From Labyrinthula sp. Ha (taxonomy: Eukaryota > Sar > Bigyra > Labyrinthulida > Labyrinthulaceae), in assembly GCA_015227615.1 (NCBI GenBank), contig JAALGZ010000010.1, positions 496,001 through 560,000 on the forward strand: a stretch of 64,000 bases of DNA, read 5' to 3'. The notes below the pieces were generated by a model. It searched no databases, was not told the DNA's origin, and saw only the letters and a program-made list of their open reading frames with translations. A program made the position numbers and the translations under genes. Of the stretch, positions 13,319 to 24,850 are shown piece by piece (position 1 is the stretch's first letter; each line of letters opens with the position of its first letter).

Positions 13319-14185
13319 CTAAACTAGATTTACTTGTGCAAAGTAGATTTTATGATCTGAAGGACAAACTTCTGGAAAATCTGGGTGATTCAAAGTTCCT
13401 GTTTCTACAATTTCAACATTTACTATATCTTGAGCAAGAACATAGTCAATTCTTCTATCAGTATCACATTCTGATCCATCCACTTTACAATTACAAAACG
13501 TATTTCCACCCTCAATATGTGTATCAATCAAATCTGTATCTCCATAACCACCAGTTGGAAAGGTTTCATCCAATAATCCATCGAAAGATTCAGTTTCAGT
13601 ATTTAAATCACCCAGAACAAAAAAAATAAACTGATCCTCACCATCTTCACCAATTTCTCTAATAAACTTACCCAATTCCACTGCATTTTCAAGTCTTACT
13701 TCATCTGTAGTTGACCAGTGTGTATTAAACATATTCACAGCACCATAATCAGGAACAAAAATTTCTATATGTACAGCTAATCTTGCTGCTAATCCAGTTG
13801 AAATTAACTGAGGTGTTTCAGAAAGAACTTCATACTTGGAAAAATAAGCTAATCCTTCATAAGATGGAAAAAAAAGACTAGCTCTATTAAATCCATGGTA
13901 CGTATATCCAAGTGGTTCAAGTAGCTCAATCAAATCATCATAAGCGTTGTTGAAGCAAAAAAGGGGAGAAAGAAATGTATAGCAGAGTAGATCGTGTCGG
14001 ATTTCTTGTAAGCCAATGAAGTCTGGGTTTGCTTCTTGGATGTTGTCTCTAATTAAAAGCTGTCTTTCTTCCCAATCAGCACCATCGTCATAGTTGAATA
14101 CATTATACGTTGCGATCTTAAAGAGAGTTTCTGCTTGGATGTTCACTATATAGCTTAGAAAGAAAATAATTGTAGTTTTATTCAT
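13319..14185 (-). CDS. Secreted endonuclease/exonuclease/phosphatase (EEP) family enzyme
   Basis: A single-exon frame of 288 residues with a clear signal peptide (about residues 1-18, MNKTTIIFFLSYIVNIQA). The rest is a complete EEP fold, as in DNase I and sphingomyelinase-like phosphodiesterases. Motifs appear in order: ATYNVFNYDD with the metal-site Asn near 28, GLQEIRHD with the catalytic Glu near 61, NMFNTHWST with His near 156, LGDLNTE with Asp near 193 and Asn near 195, RRIDYVL with Asp near 247, and the terminal SDH near 276-278. All metal and catalytic residues are present, so an active metal-dependent phosphodiesterase acting outside the cell or in vesicles is likely. The substrate (DNA, RNA, lipid or phosphate ester) cannot be read from sequence. 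A CNCKVDGSEC cysteine cluster near 231-240 suggests disulfides. No intron is needed. Confidence 0.85.
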   Translation of the reverse strand: MNKTTIIFFLSYIVNIQAETLFKIATYNVFNYDDGADWEERQLLIRDNIQEANPDFIGLQEIRHDLLCYTFLSPLFCFNNAYDDLIELLEPLGYTYHGFNRASLFFPSYEGLAYFSKYEVLSETPQLISTGLAARLAVHIEIFVPDYGAVNMFNTHWSTTDEVRLENAVELGKFIREIGEDGEDQFIFFVLGDLNTETESFDGLLDETFPTGGYGDTDLIDTHIEGGNTFCNCKVDGSECDTDRRIDYVLAQDIVNVEIVETGTLNHPDFPEVCPSDHKIYFAQVNLV

Positions 14186-16068
14186 TTTGTTTTATTTGGT
14201 TTGAAGTTTTGATGTTCTCTGGCCGGGAAATTGAGTTTTGGATATACATTACTGGTTCTGTTTTACTTTATTTATAAGCTGTATTGTTCAGTTTATTCTT
14301 GGTTTATGTTTTTTTATCTGAAACAATATTTTTGTATTGAGTAAAATAATATTTATTCCCGGGTAATATCAATATGAAATTACTGTGGATGATTTGTTAA
14401 AAAGAATAGTTTGCTGTTATTATAATGAATGTATATAAAAGGAAGTGTCTTAAATAAATTGTAAGTTCTTAATTATCAGATAGCTATTTCATTTATTTCT
14501 TTAAGTTAATAGCTAAGAAGAAAAAAGTTTCAAATGAAAAAATTGATGTATGGTTGCTTGCTCTTAAAGAACTTAAGGCCCTTCTAAATCTAAGGTAAAT
14601 ATCCTTGAACAAAGGCAATACTAGAATTTTAATGAATCATTTTATTTTTTTACTGTTTATACATAAATATGGTTTCCCTTTCCGCTTTTATTCGGCGATT
14701 AAAAAAAGCAATTCGAATCAATTTCAAATATAATCAACTTCATCAAAATTATCAGAACCAAACTAGAAAAAACACTGCTACACTTTTCGCTTATCATTTA
14801 TATCCAGCTTTTTATTAAAATCGGAAAAGAAAGATTGGATTAGTTCTTCTCCATTTAATAACCGGTTCCCGCCAGAAACAAAATTTCTGTTATAACTTAT
14901 GGAATAGATTTCCACCACCGAACCCGAGAACTCAACTTGTTATCCAAAAGAATTAAGAATATAAAATACAGTAAGTTTTTCTTATGTTTGTGCTTGAACA
15001 CTATTTTGGTGTTAGATATTCTTGATCAATATTTTACAAGAGAAACATCCTGGAGCAAAGTGTTATATTCAGAGTTTACAAAGACGAATAGGATTAGAAT
15101 AAACACTTAGAATATTTTATATAAGGTTTAAATTCTATCGATCCTTTCCTATTTCTAAGTTATTTAATATATTTTTTTACAGCCCGGGAAATAATTCGGG
15201 GATTAGACCAAAATAAGCAAAGAACCCAAAAATAATACGACTCAAATGTTTCGATTTTAACAATACAATACAACAACAAAAAATATTTTAATATAACTAG
15301 ATATTACTTTTCCTATAATTTCTTTTTTTCATAGAGTAAAAATGAAAATTATAAATTTGCTAACCCTTCCATCTATAAACCAGGAGAACACAAAGAAAAA
15401 AGCACTAACCTTCATTCTGAATTCTTTCTCTTTTTAATTGGCATAATTATACTAAGTATTTATTTATAACTCTTATATTTTTTATTAGTCACCCATTCAA
15501 AAAAATATTTCAAACATAACTTTCTCAAAACAACCAAGAAAAAGTACCAATTTTATTATTGGAGTCAATATGCCATATTATTGAGATTAGACAAAGAGTC
15601 AAGCTCCTGAAGAGAAATTATATTATACTCTTCTTAGTTATTGAAGTTAATTCAAAGAATTGTACAATTTTTTTTAAACTGCTGCATTAGTTTCATAAGA
15701 GTTTGATCACATAGGAAATTTTTTTTTCTAGTTCGAAGTGAGTTTTTCTTTAATATCTCTTTTCCAAAGCTTATGCGATGAATGCACAGATTTTCATGGC
15801 TTTGAATTCAATTATCACATTTATTTTTTCCTTAGCTATAATTAATAGTTTTAATGTTTATATTTATTCACTTTTAGTAAAAAAATATGTAATATTATAT
15901 TTAGACTGGAATATTTGGTGAAGATAAATCTTTATTTAAGCAACTCTTTTTTAATTTGAAGAACAAAACTTTTGAAAGCGAAGAACTTAAGTTTAGCATT
16001 TATTATTTTATATGATCTAGTTCAAAGTTAGATAGCATAAGAAAATAATAAAACTAAAACGATAGAAT
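14186..16068. other. Gene-free stretch
   Basis: AT-rich intergenic DNA between two minus-strand genes. The first part should hold the promoter of the EEP gene, but I cannot name a motif. Nothing else is supported. Confidence 0.55.
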
Positions 16069-16955
16069 TTAGGTATTAATAAACTTTTGTTTAATAACTA
16101 CTCCATCATCTTCAATAACAATCTCTTCAAATGGAACCATATTTTTTTCATCTACATCAACTTCTTCCGAATCTCCAAAAGGACCTCCTTTTTCCATAAA
16201 AGAATTTACATTCGAAACAGAAAACATATCTTCTAAAACAATTCTACGAAAAGATGAACTTGAAAAAGGTAAATCTTGAATATCATAAAACATATATCCA
16301 ATATATGTACCATAAAATAAAGATCCAGTTGTACTATAATATCCAGTGTAAAATATAAAACAATAATAAAAAATACTTCTTGAATAACTCCATAAAGTCC
16401 ATCTACTTCACCAATTCCAACAGCAATAACCATATCTACCATTTGTTCACCTTTTGCATATATTTCAACATCTGTTGCATTACCTTCATCAAATAGATCA
16501 AAAAAAGTATATCCATAAAATGAATTAAAAAAAACATTTCCATTTTGATTAAATTCTTGAGATACTATTCCTGCAGATGTAAGAAAAATAATACATTGTT
16601 CGACAGATACTTTTGTAGCGAAAATTAGTCGAATATAGTCACTTCTTGAAAACTGTATTGTATCTCCTATACGTAGATTTGAACAACGTTCTTCTAGAGT
16701 AAGTTCAATAGAAGGTGAGATTGTTGGTTTTTGTGTTGGTTCCATATAATTTTCTTTATCTTCTTGATCTGAGGCTTCATGAATGTAGATTAATGAAAAT
16801 ATTACTGCAGCTGAGAGGATTGAGATTCCAGCAATGAGGAAGAGAAGAGTTTTGAAACTGAGATTTAATGATGAATAACTTGGGTTTTCCTCAGATTCTG
16901 AAGATTCAGCTTTTTCATTAAAAACTACCAGGTTTTTTTCGTCTTGCTTTTGCAT
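16069..16955 (-). CDS. Single-pass membrane protein with acidic C-terminal tail, unknown function
   Basis: Two frames on the minus strand fit one protein of about 285 residues if a 29-base segment (16,348-16,376) is removed. This segment starts GTATTT and lies in the usual intron size range of this genome, but it ends AC rather than AG. The N-terminal 35 residues are charged. A hydrophobic segment (about 36-60, with FLIAGISILSAAVIFSLIYI) is a membrane anchor or signal anchor. Next come a Pro/Ser/Thr linker (PTQKPTISPS), a globular region with two cysteines, and a tail rich in Asp and Glu (GDSEEVDVDEKN). I do not recognise the globular domain. The topology suggests a surface or vesicle protein. 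If the 29-base segment is not spliced, the protein would instead run on for about 45 hydrophobic residues. Confidence 0.6.
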
Positions 16956-19740
16956 TTTATTTGAGTTTGTTTTGTTTTTTTCTGTTTTCTTGAAACACAG
17001 CTGCGCAATTGGTGAAACACATAGTATTTGTCAACAAACTGTATCTCTAAGTAAAAATTACAAAATATATTCTTATTTTTATATAAATTTCAATTATAAA
17101 TATATCAATCAATTGTTTTTCCAATTGCTTTTATTGACTTGGTTAAGATTCTGCAGTTGCAACCAAACCAATATTCCCGTATTGAACTATTGATATTGGT
17201 ATATTTCGAGATCTATCTCAACTTCGAGAGATTGCCTCTATTTTATTATACTTTCAGAAGAATCGAGACCAACATTCTCGATCCTGGTTGATTCTTCGGT
17301 ATCAAGACTGATTTAATATTGTAAATCTTATCCAAAAATTACCATAAAGTGGGAACATTTTGTGGAACAGAATCATAACGTTATGATTTCCAATGTTCCA
17401 AACTACGCATTTATCCGTTGAAGATATTGAAACTAAGCTACAAATATCAAACAATAATTGTGAAGATAACAAAAGAATTTATTTAGATAAATCGCTTTCG
17501 GGAAAGATCATACAGTACCACATTAGAAGTTTTATAGTTTTAAATATTCTTCTATCTCAGATAGAGCGGTGGGCTAATGGTTAGTTGTCGTTGAGGCGGA
17601 TATAAGAGTGAATATGTCCAACCAAAGTTGAGTAACTTTGTGTATGAGGATAACAAAGTCAAATGCGCCAAGATATATTTAAAGAAGAGACACCTGTTGA
17701 TAAAGTATGAATATTTATTTAATTGGCCCAAGAACTTAAACAGCTTGAGGTAAGTCCAAGTTTCTTGTCTTATTGGGATGTTCTATCTTCTTCAACTTCT
17801 AACAAAAAGGAATAAGATAAATCTCTCAACTAATAGAGAATATTTTAATAATTCGTCCATTGAATAAATCAAAATCATTAATGTATCTTTTTTTGATGAT
17901 CCAGAGGCAAAATAAACCCTGTTGTAACTTCTATAAGCTAGTTACGGACAGTAAGATGTAATACACACATCCGGGTGAAGTGTAAGTAAAACATCATTTG
18001 CGGTTTCTATACCCAAAAACCAAACATTCAATACGGAGCGTGAGATTTAGTGCCATTCAGAACCTCCCTACCATATTGAGTTATCAATAGTATATTCACA
18101 GTATACAGCAGCTGAAAAGCGCATTCGTCTCATCAACAGTCAATTTAGATCTGTTTAATTTTTAGCTTGGTATAATCCCAAATAACTTGGTGGAAATCAA
18201 ACTTGAAAGTTTAAACCAGAGTCATTAGTAACACAAGTCGGATAATATCAATAGAGTCTTTCCTTGTGTTCTACACTAGACGTTTTCATGGAACTCTATG
18301 TGCACATAACATACCAAAGTAGCCCCAAAGTCCTAGTGACATAGGTATTAAACAAAACTAGAAACCAAAATATTTTTATCAAGTTGGACACTTTCTAATA
18401 GTATTTTCTCCCAGAACTGTAAGTTTGGCCACTGTAGAGTCAGCATTGCAACATGACCCCTCTGACATGTTCTATATATATCACCCGAAAAATAAATAAC
18501 CTGATTCTTTACTCGTTAGAAGTAAACATATTCCCAACAATAGTAAACAAAATTTTCTGATATTTCAAGGGACGGAAAGGTGTGTTTATCGTGTCCAATG
18601 ACTCGAGTATTCTTAGTGTGTATTTATTCAAGTTGGATTAAGTTCAGAAATTATAGTTTGCGAATACTTTACAAGAAGTTTGCTCAAAATAAGTGTTCAG
18701 GATAAAGAGCTAAATAAAACCCCATATTTTCTATTTATAACTTATATAGGCCGAAAAAAGGGAATCTGTTATCAAGGGGTAATAAGTTCTGTGCTGGGTA
18801 TGTTAACCAAGTAAGATATCATTCACAAGACAATAAACAGGATCTAAATCCTTAGTGTCAAGGTTTATGAAATTGAGTATTGTTTCCTTTTTAAATGTAA
18901 CATAATTGCCTATGACTTTGCATTTTCTGAAGGAGGACTATTTTGCACTTGCCATTCAATCTAATTGTTGCAACAGATTTAATGAGAATTTAGAAATATA
19001 TAAGTTACTAGTAAAAGTGGGCAACCTTAAAACTTACCAAAGATATGGAGTTATTTTTTTTTCTCTTTCCTCTACTGAAATTTTCATTTTGGAATTGACT
19101 ATTACCCAGATAACGTAGTATTAGACTAACCTATTGACAATTAACTTCAAACAAATACATTGTACAGTAAAACACGGGTAAAACCAGCTATAGTTTCTAT
19201 TCCTAGTATAAATATCGTAAATTCATGGGTAAATCTCAACTCCCTAATAATTTTCCGAATCCCAAAAACTGGAAACCAGAGCTTAATGACAGATCCTTAT
19301 CTTTGAACGAGACAATCGAGGTCATATCGAGCTCCTTTGCAGCACCGAATTTTTGTACCTACTACTTAAGCATTGAATCGATGGAAGAATTGAAATAGTA
19401 TCAGCTTTACAACCAAAGAGGCCAGAGGTGAACTCAGCATAAGAGCGATGAACTTCACTCAGAATAAAAAAGTTTGACTGTGTGCGAATAATGCTAGACA
19501 ATAAAATAATCTACCTTTCTGGAGTCTTAACCTTGATAGTTAACTTATTAAGGAGGATTCTCAAAGATGTTTGAAACGTCTTCCAAAGATTTATTGAAAC
19601 TTCTTATCTTTGTTTTTAATAGTTAGGCGACTTAATAAACCTAACAACTTACTTGCTAACTGCTCTTTTATCTGCTTTTTCTACTTCAATTAAGTAAGCT
19701 TACGTGGTAACCAACCGTCCTATTTCTGATCACCTTGTTT
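16956..19740. other. Gene-free stretch, possibly with decayed DNA
   Basis: About 2.8 kb with only short open frames, none showing a known domain or a convincing exon chain. Base composition from about 17,500 on is slightly less AT-rich than the deserts elsewhere, which may reflect decayed genes or elements, but I can name none. Confidence 0.5.
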
Positions 19741-20149
19741 TTATCCTATTCCTAGTACCCAGAATATATAATGATTACCAGACCGATTATATTCCACTGA
19801 AGCCCTAACCGCTCGCGACCTAGAGTAGGATAACTCCAAACCAGCTCCTATACGGCCAATACAGCTTCCTCCAGTGGAAATCCCCCACCAGTTCTTCGTA
19901 ATAAGGATCAATTCAGGAGATTCCTTTACCTTTTCTAAGTTATGTTCCCAACTACCGTTCATATCCTCATCAACAACAATTATCTCTGAAATAGAACCTG
20001 CAGCGTCAACACGAGCCCCTAAACTTCCAATCGTTGTCCAATCACATCCATCTGTTCCAAGTCTGTTCAGAGATTAACCATTCAAACTTAAACCCAATCC
20101 ATGGGTTCAAAGCAGCAAATAGAAACAAGAATTCTAATACTGTCTTCAC
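19741..20149 (-). pseudogene. Small secreted protein, about 125 residues, with a GTG where the start should be
   Basis: Two exons on the minus strand, 20,094-20,149 and 19,741-20,062, join in frame across a 31-base GT...AG segment (20,063-20,093), the standard intron size here. The first exon reads as a signal peptide (KTVLEFLFLFAALNPWIG) but its first codon is GTG at 20,147-20,149 and no ATG fits upstream in frame. The second exon starts LGTDGCDWTTIGSLGARVD and is Gly/Ser-rich with two cysteines. Either the ATG has mutated and the gene is dead, or an upstream exon supplies the start. I do not recognise the family. The gene is divergent to the acyltransferase gene, 161 bases away. Confidence 0.5.
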
Positions 20150-20310
20150 TTGTTTTATCCTTTATAGATTCGTTTTATTTCAATCCAAATAAAGATAAAC
20201 AATAATTTGCCCAAAATTAATTCGAGATATTGAAAGATATTGAATAAAATTACAAACAGTGCTGTATTACCACAGGTTAGAATTCCCAAAACTAGCTGTT
20301 AGAAAAAAAA

Positions 20311-22485
20311 ATGAAAAAGAACTTGAAAATTTCAGAAATTCAAAACACACTTGAGAAAAACAAATTACCAGTTCCAGAGTTGAAAAAAAGCTTGGAATTA
20401 TGGTTAAGGTCAGTACAACCATTGTTGTCAGCTGTATTTATTTCAAGTTTTGTCATTTCTTCAGGAGGAATTTAAGAAAACTGAGGGTTTAGTAGAAGAT
20501 TTCGCAAGACCTGGAGGACCTGGTGAAATGCTGCACGCTCTAGTAGTAAAAAAAGATAAAAATGTGCATAATATAGATGAAAAGTATCTTACAACTCCTC
20601 ATCCAGATGGGTCGAACTATCCGAATGCTCATTGGCTTGAAAGTACATTATATCCTGATATTATTTCTTAGGTTGGTGGGAAAAATATGCATATCAAAGT
20701 GATCGAACTCCTCTGGCTACAAATGTTAATTGCTTTCAATCCCACTTTGGATTCCAACCGTGCTCAAATCCGCTTCTTCGACTGGCTTGGTGCCTAGTTG
20801 GTGCATTAGACTTTCGAAACCAACTTTTATTAGATGTCTTACCTGCGGAATATGCAGGAAAAAATCCATTTTGCTCTGCTCAATATTTCAGAATATTTTC
20901 AACTACAAGAATACCTGGGAAGGAAGTCGATACACTTGTGACTTACGACTTAAAGGAGTCTGATCATATCTGTGTCAATAGAAGAGGCAACTGGTATGTC
21001 ATTTATGATGCCTGCAAGAAAAGTGCTTCTGATCTAGAAAAGTTACTCAAAGAAATTAAAACTGATGGGGACTCCCGGGTAGACGGGAACGGAGATATTG
21101 CTGCGTTTACAGGTTGCGAGAGAAGTTTCTGGGCAGATAAACGTGTAGAACTGATGAAAGTTAATTCGGAGAATAAAATTAATGTTGAAATTTTAGAAAA
21201 AGCTATTTTTCATGTTATTTTGAGTCCTGAAAAGTTTGGAGCAGACAAGGATAAGGTTATGCAATATGGATGCCATGGAAGTGGATCTGATATTTGGTTT
21301 GATAAAGCAATAACGCACATCATGTTTGAGGATGGGGTTTTTATATCAAACTTGGAACATAGCCATGCAGATGCTGTTGTTCCAGCTCGATGTTGGGTTT
21401 ATATGGATCTTTTCTGCCACCTAAACAGCGGCAAATCTGGTGAAAGTGTTGGGTTTTTGAATGAAGAAGATTTCATATCTACACTAGCAGGTGTAGAAAT
21501 AACTCCTTGTGAAAAGACAGAAAATGTACTAAATTTAGAGTACGATGTGGAAGGTGAAAAAGTTAGTCTGAAGAAGCATTTTTCTTTTCTAGATAAGTCC
21601 GAGAAGATTAGCTTTCAGAGTCTGAAGTTTAAGTTAAATTCGTCCTTGGAAACTGGACTAGAACATGCGAGAGAAGAAATGAAGAGTCTAATTGCAGGCC
21701 ACCAGATAACTCTGTTTGAGTTTGAAGATTTTGGTGCCCGAGGAATAATCAAAAAGTATGGTCGAAGAAATCCAGACTTTTCTATTGGACCAGACAGTTT
21801 CATGCAGGTGGGATTACACTTTGCTTATTTTCTTGATTCTTTCAACACGTATCTAGAAGAGCAAAATAAATCAATTTCTGACATTGATGTTGCTTCATTT
21901 CCTATTCACAATTTTCTTGCCTCTGGATATGAAACCGCAACTACAAGAAGTTTTTTTCATGGAAGAACGGAAACTATTAGACCTCAATCTATGCATGTCA
22001 TCAACTTTTGTAAGCTTTATATGAAATTTCTTCAAAACAAAGATGAACTCTTAATGGAAAATATGAAGAGCGAGATAGTTGCCGCCGCTGATTACCATAA
22101 GAATTATTTGCGCACCTGCATGGCTGGACAAGGTTGTGATCGGATCTTGTTTGGTATGAGGATGGTTTCTATAGAGCACGGTTTAGACCTTCATAAACAC
22201 CCTTTGTTTCAAAGTAAAGCATATGCAGAAAAAGGAAACTTTACTTTGAGCACATCTCAAATGCCTTTTGCTGTCCAAGATGGACCTGGTTTTGGTGCAT
22301 ACAATCCTGAAGCTTATGCAGTGTGCTACAGATTTACACATAAGAATACAATCATAGCAAACATAAGTTCAAGAACTCCACAAACAAAATATGATAAAGA
22401 TGCTTACAGGTTTAAGAGAGTTCTTACTCAAGCTTTGAGAACTTTGGATGAGGTCCTTTCAAAAAAGAACCAAGCTAAATTGTAA
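20311..22485 (+). CDS. Carnitine O-acyltransferase, probably peroxisomal
   Basis: Three exons (20,311-20,433; 20,465-20,642; 20,672-22,485) give 704 residues. The two introns are 31 and 29 bases, both GT...AG, and restore the family sequence exactly: QPLLSAEEFKKTEGLV at the first junction and HWLESWWEKYAYQSDR at the second. The protein is a choline/carnitine acyltransferase, transferring acyl groups between CoA and carnitine. Seen motifs: RPGGPGEML near the N-terminus, the catalytic His in NLEHSHADA, GRRNPDFSIGPDSFMQVGLH of the CoA tunnel, ETATTRSFFHGRTETIRP of the carnitine site, and GQGCDRILFGMR. There is no obvious mitochondrial presequence. The last three residues, AKL, form a type-1 peroxisomal signal. 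A carnitine acetyl- or octanoyl-transferase is more likely than CPT1, which has membrane spans. The frame ends with TAA, 3 bases from the end of the convergent copine gene. Confidence 0.92.
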
Positions 22486-22488
22486 ACT

Positions 22489-24246
22489 TTAAAGTGCGGT
22501 GGCTTTGGCAACAATCTCTGGATTCTCTTCTTCCTCTACGACCTCAGCAACCTGGATTTTGGCCTCTGGAATCCTCGCAGCTATATGTTCTGAAACAATA
22601 CCTTTCTGGTAGTAAAATTCGGAAATCTGATTTGGGACTTCTGCAAGAACTTCAGCAGCTAAAGCACCTATGGAGAATCCTGGTTTATCAAACTCACGAA
22701 AAGAAACAAACTGAACGAGATCTCTTGCTAAGATTTTTCCTTCATCACTGGTCAACCTTCCAAATTCCGAATCCTCATCTCCATCTAAAACTTTCATATT
22801 CGTAAAGTCAGCGGGACCTATGCCTACAATAACAATACTCAATGGTGCTTCTGCTGCCTCAAAAATTGCCGCAATAGTTTCATCCATATCATCATTTTGT
22901 CCATCAGTTAAAAGAATCAGCACAGTGTAAACATTTGGATCTTTCTTGGAATATGCAGTTGCTCTTTTTATTAATGGAGCGAAAAAAGTTGGACCAGCGA
23001 AACTGAAGTTCTTTTTAATCTGTGCATAAGCTGAATGCATTCCTTCAAGACCATAGACATTAGGATTCTCTTCATTCAAATTGAGTGCAAAACATTCTTT
23101 ATTAATTGGCGGCAATGGATAATTTTGAACTGCACCAAATCCAAAGAAGGGTACTTCTTTGTCTGAATCATAATCCAACAATATTCGGCCAACAGAGTTA
23201 CTGCAAATTAAAACAAGAAAAAGTTTACATTGCTCTTTGATATGGAGTTGATCCTGGTTGTAGAAAATGATTTTGTTCTGGTGAATGAAGACCATACATT
23301 TCATTACTTCCAGTGCAATCTATGGCAACCAAGCAATTAATCTGCAATCCTGCATCAAAGAAGTTCAAAACAGATTCATATGTTTTCAGCACTGTATCAA
23401 CTACGCTTAACTTTGCACCCTGAAAAATAATATGAGTAGATAAAAATCACTTTGATTAAATTTCCATTTGGTTTTTTTATATCTAAACTAATCCCATTTT
23501 GAAGAGCTTCAGCATTAACTTCAGAAAAAAAAACTTGTTTCTTAGATTTAGAATCATAAAATCTAAACTTAAGATTCTTATTTTCAACTTTTCCAAAAAC
23601 AATTTCCATTTTCTTGAATCCACAATTTTTTCCTTTTTGTTGTTCACTTTCATACACAAATTTTTCAGTGTTTTTTTCATCTTCAGCATATAGTTTAAAA
23701 AAGACATTTGGATCTGAAGAAATAAAACCAAGTTTCTAAAGAATAAAATAAAAACATAAAATACTTTTGGTTTTGGAACTCCTTCAACTTCAACTTGCAA
23801 AGAAAGTTTTCTTAAATCTTGAGGAATTTCTTCACTAAATATAAAAATAAAATAAAATAATACGCTTTCACAATGAGAACCGTATTCTTCTTTGATGAGT
23901 TAAGTTTAAGTTGTAATCTTTTTCCTCTTGAGCCAATTACGTTTGCAAGTACAAATTCACCAACAGCAATAACTTTATCTTGCAAAACAGATTCCGAATC
24001 ATATATTTCTATTTTAAGATTTTGTCTTTCTTCAAAGAAATATTTCAATTTCACTGGTTTCTCCCAAACTGGATCATTGTTATTCTTCTTTGTTTCAGAA
24101 GTAAATACTTCACTGTAGCTTATTTGAGTCCCATTCACTGAATTTCCTGTGTACAACTTAAAGTATGGATCACTTTTTGAAAGAAGATCTGCTTTAGGAA
24201 GATTCTTACAGCTGAAATAAAGTTCTACTTCTATGTTACTTGTCAT
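22489..24246 (-). CDS. Copine: two C2 domains and a copine/vWA domain
   Basis: Five exons give 546 residues, the usual copine length. Introns on the plus-strand scale are 23,835-23,863, 23,736-23,764, 23,420-23,450 and 23,201-23,228 (29, 29, 31 and 28 bases, all GT...AG on the coding strand). The first C2 domain (about residues 5-125) contains LSKSDPYFKLYT and NDPVWEKP, the second (about 130-250) contains ISSDPNVFFKLY. The copine domain has the MIDAS-like DCTGSN, LLDYDSDKEVPFFGFGA and YTVLILLTDGQNDD. Copines bind phospholipid membranes when calcium rises and recruit partners through the vWA domain. The C-terminal tail is acidic (EVVEEEENPE). The gene is convergent with the acyltransferase gene, only 3 bases between stops. 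A decayed second copine lies just upstream. Confidence 0.93.
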
Positions 24247-24426
24247 TGTTTTTTCTTATTTTGAAACTGCAGAAATACCGTATGGATTGGTTATAACGGC
24301 AATAGGATATACCAATATTGAATCACTGTGGTTATCAAGAAGAGAAGAGTACTAATGTTAAGTTTCGTAATATAAAAAGTAACTGTTCTAATCTCAACTT
24401 CATATACAAATTATATAATAAATATG

Positions 24427-24850
24427 CTATGCAGAGCTGGTTTTATTAGGGTTCTCAGGAGTTAATTTAGCAAGTTGCTCTAGGGAAATCCCTTGACCTG
24501 CATAGTACTGGCTCATCTGATCTGTAATCTCAGCAGGAAAATCCCTAACTAAAGCTCCTATAGGTTGACAATTATCCTCACACTCTCTAAAATCAACAAG
24601 CTTAAATAACTTTATTTTCAATACTTTACCATATCTACTCAGGCTTTCTTCTTTTGAATGTTACTCCAATTCAAACAGCTTGTTGTTTACAAACTTCTTA
24701 TTCCTAATGCAAGTTATTATAACACTTAAAGGAAAATTAGAGGCTAAATAAAGTTAAAAACTACCTGTTTTTATCATTATTTGCACCATTTTCTAATAGA
24801 ACTAGGACTGTACAAGCACACTTGTTTCCTCTGGTCATTTTAACTGTTTT
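24427..24850 (-). pseudogene. Decayed second copine (C-terminal fragment)
   Basis: The minus strand encodes LVDFRECEDNCQPIGALVRD and a following QMSQYYAGQGISLEQLAKL, which align with the end of the intact copine next door (VSFREFDKPGFSIGALAAEV and QISEFYYQKGIVSEH). Further upstream, near 24,780-24,850, a frame reads CTVLVLLENGANND, matching YTVLILLTDGQNDD of the intact gene. Stops and frame changes separate these pieces and the C2 domains are not found, so this is the remnant of a tandem duplicate. One junction near 24,600-24,635 could be an old intron of 24-29 bases. A very short, diverged functional gene is less likely. Confidence 0.6.

Noticed and set aside
13336-13629. 97-residue plus-strand frame
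   Set aside because: It lies opposite the EEP enzyme gene, which has all catalytic motifs; this is its antisense shadow.
17566-17640. tRNA-like A-box text (GGGCTAATGGTTAG)
   Set aside because: No B box or cloverleaf pairing follows at the right distance, and the surroundings show no other tRNA sign.
24427-24621. The 64-residue frame as a complete small gene
   Set aside because: It aligns with the C-terminus of the adjacent copine and a second copine piece lies further upstream, so it is a fragment.
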